A DNA stretch of 9,122 nt. It comes from an uncultured Prevotella sp. Lineage in GTDB: Bacteria > Bacteroidota > Bacteroidia > Bacteroidales > Bacteroidaceae. Position 1 is the stretch's first letter. The number at the start of each line of letters is the position of its first letter. The stretch spans positions 1 through 9,122 of the forward strand of contig CAAGFF010000105.1 in assembly GCA_900769055.1 (NCBI GenBank), given 5' to 3'. A program made the translations under genes and the position numbers. Under the pieces are notes generated by a model. That model worked only from the letters and a program-made list of their open reading frames with translations. It was not told where the DNA came from and did not search any database. Of the stretch, positions 5,882-9,122 are shown piece by piece.

Positions 5882-7396
5882 TTAATTGGGTTTGATTATC
5901 CCTTCTATGCCTTTAGTCTTGGGAAGTCGTAGCTGTTCGGTCTTGACATTCTCTACATCCTGCATGACGATGGCTGGACGGAAGTCTTTGTCACGTACTT
6001 CTAATCTCACGTTTCGCAATGTCAGTCCACTGACGTGCCGCAAGTACAATCCCCACGACGGCAACTCACCGAACATGCTGAATTCGGGATATTCGTCAAT
6101 ACACTCTGGTACTCTGCTGAGGTCTGTTAGTGGTATGTATGCCATTCCCTTTGTCGCGCGTCCGGGACAGCTGATGCTGATATCGGAGAGGGTGATATTC
6201 TCTATGTTGTGTCCCGGTATGCCGCTTATGGGACTGGGGAATGGATTATGGAAGAAGTTTACCTCCGGACCTCTGAGGTCGTAACCGATGTCTGGCCGTC
6301 CAAACGGTATATGGCACGACAGTCCCTTTATGCTTATGTTACGTATGCTGCCTGGTGTTGCGCCAGCTCTGTGTCCAAGTCTTATGAACAGGGCGTTGCC
6401 CGTATTCCTTGCTTTGATGTCCTCGACATTTATGTTCTCGATATGTGCTCCGTCAACACTCTCTATTGCTATGGCCGAACGGAAGGTGTCCTTCACCCTG
6501 ATATGTCTTATGTTTATGTTCCTGAAGGCTCCCCATGATGCTGTTCCGAGTTTTATTGCGCTGGCACTGCTGGTGATGTGGCAGTTTGTGATGGTTATGC
6601 TGTCGTTACTTCCGTCTGTGTGGTATGATTTCAGACAGATGCCATCGTCTGCGGAGTTTATTCGGCATCCGCTTACTATCACTTTGCGGCAGTCGGTGAT
6701 ATCTATTCCGTCGTTGTTCCAATACGCCCTGTTTGTCACCTTCAGTCCCGTGAGCCGCATGTTGTCGCACATGTCGAACGACAGTCCCCAGCAGGCACTG
6801 TTGCGCATGGTGACACCCCTAATGTCCACGTTGCTGCAGCGTGACATGAGCAGCAACTTCGGTCTTGCGGTCTCGTTGGGTCTCTTGCGCTTGTTGTTGT
6901 AAAGCGGGTCTATGCGCACACCAGCGTGGTGAAGGCTGTCTATGGTCAGTGCCAATGTCAGTCCCTGTCCGTCGATGGTTCCCTTGCCTACTATGCTGAT
7001 GTTCCGTGCCTTGTCGGCCAGGATGAGTGCAAGCCGTGAGTTGTCCTTGCGGTCGGAGTCGTCGCTGATGTCGAGGCTTCTGTAGTCTTCGGGATTGGTG
7101 CTTCCCAGCAATGTCGCCCCCTTGTCTATTTGCAGGGTGATGTTGTCTTTCAAGACGATGCTGCCAGTAAGATAAGTGCCTGCCGTGAGCCTGATGGTTC
7201 CACCTCCTTGGGCGTATAGGTCATCTATGGCTCTCTGCATGGCCTGTGTGTTGATGGTAGTGCCATCGGGGACAAGTCCGCATTCCGTAGCGGTAATAGT
7301 AACCTTGGGTGCTACATGCGTATCATCGCTGACGGCTGCGGCTTGGGCCACAGTCATCAGCGATGATAATAGCAATATGGTGAGTATGCGTCTCAT
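5882..7396 (-). CDS. Exported GH28-like beta-helix glycoside hydrolase
   Basis: The first 20 or so residues form a signal peptide (MRRIL, then a hydrophobic core, ending AQA-A), so the 504-residue protein is exported. The mature part begins with the pectin-lyase-fold opening (GLVPDGTTINTQAMQRAI, 40-57) and continues as a right-handed beta helix with repeated NI.I/NVDI turns. GH28 acids are present as D229 in NNDGID and D250/D251 in SADDGICLKS. The histidine and the R-x-K that polygalacturonases use are replaced by SSASAIKLGT (276-285) and RSAIAIES (306-313). Polygalacturonan may therefore not be the substrate; a rhamnogalacturonan or other plant-glycan linkage is possible. The end (YPEFSMFGELPSWGLYLRHV, within 436-455) is familiar from Bacteroidota GH28 proteins. 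Eleven cysteines are present. It overlaps the upstream TlpA-like gene by ATGA. No SusC/SusD genes are in view. Confidence 0.85.
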   Translation of the reverse strand: MRRILTILLLSSLMTVAQAAAVSDDTHVAPKVTITATECGLVPDGTTINTQAMQRAIDDLYAQGGGTIRLTAGTYLTGSIVLKDNITLQIDKGATLLGSTNPEDYRSLDISDDSDRKDNSRLALILADKARNISIVGKGTIDGQGLTLALTIDSLHHAGVRIDPLYNNKRKRPNETARPKLLLMSRCSNVDIRGVTMRNSACWGLSFDMCDNMRLTGLKVTNRAYWNNDGIDITDCRKVIVSGCRINSADDGICLKSYHTDGSNDSITITNCHITSSASAIKLGTASWGAFRNINIRHIRVKDTFRSAIAIESVDGAHIENINVEDIKARNTGNALFIRLGHRAGATPGSIRNISIKGLSCHIPFGRPDIGYDLRGPEVNFFHNPFPSPISGIPGHNIENITLSDISISCPGRATKGMAYIPLTDLSRVPECIDEYPEFSMFGELPSWGLYLRHVSGLTLRNVRLEVRDKDFRPAIVMQDVENVKTEQLRLPKTKGIEGIIKPN

Positions 7397-8742
7397 TTCA
7401 GGTTTTCAAGTAGGTTCTTAAGCTGTTCGCCTGAGCTTGGTCTTGGAGCGTTGTACTTGTAGAGCTTGCCCTCCTTGTCGTAAATGACGAAGAAGGGGAT
7501 GCCCCTGACGTTAAGGGCGTTGGCAAGCTTGCTTCCGGTGTCAAGCCATTGGTTGCCGTGCATTTGCAGGTCGTTCATCTTCTTGAGCCATGGCTCAGCC
7601 GTCTTGTCGATGGATATCGACAGGAATGCCACGTTCTCGTTGCCAAGCTCTGCCTCAAGCTTTTGCAGGTGAGGCACTTCCTTGCAGCATGGAACGCACC
7701 ATGATGCCCAAAGGTCTATGTAGACGTACTTGCCCTTAAGCTCACTGATGCTGTGAGGCTTGCCGTCCCTGTCAACGAAGGTCAGTCCCTCTGGGAATGG
7801 CGTGCCGGCTATAGTGGCGCGGTTGCTGATGAAAGTCTTCAGATATTTGCCGTCAAGGGAGTATTTCTCAGTAAGTGCCGTCAGCTCTTCCAATCCAGAC
7901 TCGTAGTCGCTCTGGTAGTTGAACTTGGTGATGAAGTTCTGAAGAAGGTTACTGGCAACGGTATTCCTGATTTCCTCACATTTGTAGTTGGCAAACAGCG
8001 TCTCCATCTTTTGTGTCAGCGTTGCCTGCCTTGGCATGGTCGAGCTAATGAGCTGGTTGGTAGTAGGGAACAGTGAGGCCAACGGGGTATCAAGAGTCTT
8101 GCTCGGCTCGCCAATGATGTCTTCGAGCTTCAGAGGAATGTCGAATGGTCGTGTCTTTGTGATATTCGGCAGGGAACTGAAAGAGTTGTATGCCGAGGTG
8201 CAAGCCCACAGCCTCATGTATTGCTGCACGGTGCTGCTGCACGGGTATATGGCCAGTATGGAGTCGGCAGCTGTCTGATATCCCTTCAGCATGTCTGTGT
8301 AGCCCTGCCATCCTACGTTCTGTGCCGTCCACAGTGCCTGATCAGCATCGTATACCTTCGTGGCGTATGCAGACAGAGCCTTGTTGTCGTTGCCTTCTGT
8401 GGCTATGGGGCCTTTGACCGTCAGCGTCATCTTTATCCTCCCGGTGTTCCCGTCACTGGGCGAATATATGGGCAGGAAGGTCTGCGTCTGGTTTCTGATG
8501 CATATCACCCAGTATAGTCCGTACGATGAGGTCTCGGTGTCTGCGCTGAATGCCGCACCTGTCTGCTCCATCTTCTGGGCATCCCCCTGTGCTCCGGCAT
8601 TTAGGGGCAGAATGTACATCGTCACCTCGCCATCGGTCGTGGGGGTGTCAAATTCCAGCGTAATTTTCTTCTGTTGAGCCATGGCTGCCATAATGGTTGT
8701 TGCCAGCAGCAATGTCATAATCAGTCTTTTCCTTTTTGTCAT
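7393..8742 (-). CDS. Exported TlpA-family thiol-disulfide oxidoreductase with large N-terminal region
   Basis: A signal peptide (MTKRKRLIMT, hydrophobic core, AMA-Q at 20-23) sends this 449-residue protein to the periplasm or outer face. The C-terminal third (about 312-449) is a thioredoxin-fold domain with WASWCVPCC at 345-353. C349 and C352 form the CxxC pair, with an extra C353, and RGIPFF carries the cis-proline P416. Residues 24-110 look beta-rich and 115-310 helical. This resembles the accessory regions of Bacteroidota TlpA/redoxin proteins, but I cannot name the domain. It probably oxidises, reduces or isomerises disulfides of exported partners. The stop overlaps the start of the GH28 gene (ATGA), which strongly suggests coupled synthesis and perhaps a folding relationship. 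The ATG at 8742 is chosen because it opens the signal peptide directly. Confidence 0.88.
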   Translation of the reverse strand: MTKRKRLIMTLLLATTIMAAMAQQKKITLEFDTPTTDGEVTMYILPLNAGAQGDAQKMEQTGAAFSADTETSSYGLYWVICIRNQTQTFLPIYSPSDGNTGRIKMTLTVKGPIATEGNDNKALSAYATKVYDADQALWTAQNVGWQGYTDMLKGYQTAADSILAIYPCSSTVQQYMRLWACTSAYNSFSSLPNITKTRPFDIPLKLEDIIGEPSKTLDTPLASLFPTTNQLISSTMPRQATLTQKMETLFANYKCEEIRNTVASNLLQNFITKFNYQSDYESGLEELTALTEKYSLDGKYLKTFISNRATIAGTPFPEGLTFVDRDGKPHSISELKGKYVYIDLWASWCVPCCKEVPHLQKLEAELGNENVAFLSISIDKTAEPWLKKMNDLQMHGNQWLDTGSKLANALNVRGIPFFVIYDKEGKLYKYNAPRPSSGEQLKNLLENLK

Positions 8743-8782
8743 TTCCTGTAGTCAGTTTTTTGTTATGTTGCTAATTATTTTG

Positions 8783-8815
8783 CGAAGATAGTGTTTTTTT
8801 TCCTGGTATCACACA
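8783..8815 (-). promoter_or_regulatory. Weak promoter candidate for the TlpA-GH28 unit
   Basis: On the minus strand TATCTTCG (8790 to 8783) differs from TAnnTTTG at one base, and TGTG (8815 to 8812) lies 21 bases upstream as a poor -33 box. The leader would be about 35-40 bases. The -7 match is suggestive, but the upstream box is weak. Confidence 0.35.
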
Positions 8816-8877
8816 TTAATACTGTTTTCTTAGCTTTTTTTGTGAAACAAGGTGAAGAGGTTATGTGCAAAATCACT

Positions 8878-8899
8878 AAAAATACCTATTTTTGGGTAT
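8878..8899. promoter_or_regulatory. Overlapping palindromes, possible regulatory site
   Basis: AAAAATA-CC-TATTTTT (8878-8893) is a perfect dyad apart from its central CC. An alternative stem, ATACC (8882-8886) with GGTAT (8895-8899), uses part of the same bases, so the two pairings exclude each other. The site lies 40 bases upstream of the plus-strand TACCTTTG box. An operator or a small structured element are both possible. Confidence 0.4.
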
Positions 8900-8932
8900 G
8901 CTGTCAGGGAGAGTCGGACGGTTATTTTTCAT

Positions 8933-8940
8933 TACCTTTG
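8933..8940 (+). promoter_or_regulatory. Plus-strand -7 box candidate
   Basis: TACCTTTG matches the Bacteroidota -7 consensus and is followed by CACCG. No TTTG is found 19-21 bases upstream, so the promoter is incomplete by this criterion. If active it would transcribe rightwards through the 9-base array and out of the window, divergent from the TlpA-GH28 unit. Confidence 0.35.
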
Positions 8941-9027
8941 CACCGTCTTTCTGAGACTGCGGCTTCCAGGGAAACTTTCAGAGGCCACGGTTTCAAGGGT
9001 AACATAACTCAACTTTCGCAAGTAAGG

Positions 9028-9063
9028 GAAGTTAAAGAAGTTAAGGAAGTTAAAGAAGTTGAA
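9028..9063 (+). repeat. 9-base tandem array, consensus GAAGTTAAR
   Basis: Four units are in register: GAAGTTAAA, GAAGTTAAG, GAAGTTAAA and GAAGTTGAA. A degenerate partial copy (CAAGTAAGG, 9019-9027) precedes them. Because the unit length is a multiple of three, all frames stay open across it, producing artificial Glu-Val-Lys or Leu-Thr-Ser repeats if translated. Confidence 0.85.
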
Positions 9064-9122
9064 GGACGTATGTTTGAACCTTGAAAACTCCCTTGACAGA
9101 AACGAAAAACTATTGTCATTAA

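Larger units (their letters stand above)
8743..9122. other. Right-end 380-base region without a convincing gene
   Basis: No reading frame here looks like a protein. The region holds a weak minus-strand promoter for the TlpA-like gene, an AT-rich palindrome at 8878-8893, a plus-strand TACCTTTG box at 8933-8940, and a 9-base tandem array at 9028-9063. Between the box and the array there are two small possible RNA stems: GUCU/AGAC (8945-8948 with 8954-8957) and GGCUUC/GAGGCC (8961-8966 with 8981-8986, one G-U pair). It may be the leader of a gene beyond the right edge. Confidence 0.5.

Noticed and set aside
6288..6902. Plus-strand open frame of 204 codons opposite the GH28 gene
   Set aside because: It is antisense to a gene with clear signal peptide and catalytic motifs, and its sequence is a low-information shadow. 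The same applies to plus-strand frames at 1282-1791 and 3162-3680.
8791..9084. Plus-strand open frame of 97 codons ending in Glu-Val-Lys repeats
   Set aside because: Its end is only the translated 9-base array, the start is a run of hydrophobic residues from T-rich DNA, and the -7 box candidate lies inside it. No domain is recognisable.
8932..9120. Minus-strand frame open from the right edge through the 9-mer array to a TAA at 8932-8934
   Set aside because: The array cannot introduce stops in this frame because its period is 9, so openness there carries no information, and the remaining residues show no protein-like pattern. A true gene end cannot be fully excluded at the window edge.

Overview
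This window comes from a Bacteroidales bacterium, most likely of the Prevotella group. The grounds are: two strand-matched promoter candidates of the Bacteroidota type (TTTG-like box, about 20 bases, TAnnTTTG); no obvious Shine-Dalgarno sites; a fused HisIE enzyme; an HU-CCDC81/SPOR membrane protein; a TlpA-type exported oxidoreductase; and low-complexity 7-, 8- and 9-base tandem repeats between genes. Every supported gene lies on the minus strand, so the text below runs from right to left, in the direction of transcription.

Right end (8743-9122): about 380 bases without a convincing gene. They hold a weak minus-strand promoter, an AT-rich palindrome, a plus-strand -7 box, and a 9-base tandem array. 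Next comes a two-gene unit with an ATGA stop/start overlap: an exported TlpA-family thioredoxin-like protein (7393-8742), then an exported, cysteine-rich GH28-like beta-helix protein (5882-7396). A second unit starts from a very good promoter that sits almost on the start codon. It encodes a one-pass membrane protein with cytoplasmic HU-like domains and a periplasmic SPOR domain (4705-5712), then a zinc-ribbon/FHA protein (4146-4679). This unit ends in a hairpin and a long octamer array.

The third unit is purU-hisH-hisA-hisF-hisIE (193-3896). It carries the middle steps of histidine synthesis behind a formyltetrahydrofolate deformylase gene. HisIE performs steps 2 and 3, HisA isomerises ProFAR to PRFAR, and HisH with HisF make imidazole-glycerol phosphate and release AICAR. 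hisG, hisD, hisC and hisB are not here, so the pathway is split in this genome. AICAR re-enters purine synthesis through a step that needs 10-formyl-THF, which is the substrate of PurU; this gives a plausible metabolic reason for the linkage. After hisIE there is a fold-back heptamer array, then the first 15 codons of what looks like ftsE running off the left edge.

The most unusual features are not protein families. Two arrays (heptamers after hisIE, octamers after the FHA gene) begin with a unit that contains the stop codon of the preceding gene, and both continue as inverted copies that can fold back on the gene end. The possible envelope-nucleoid tether (HU-TM-SPOR) with its FHA partner, and the coupled oxidoreductase/GH28 pair, are the best protein-level leads.
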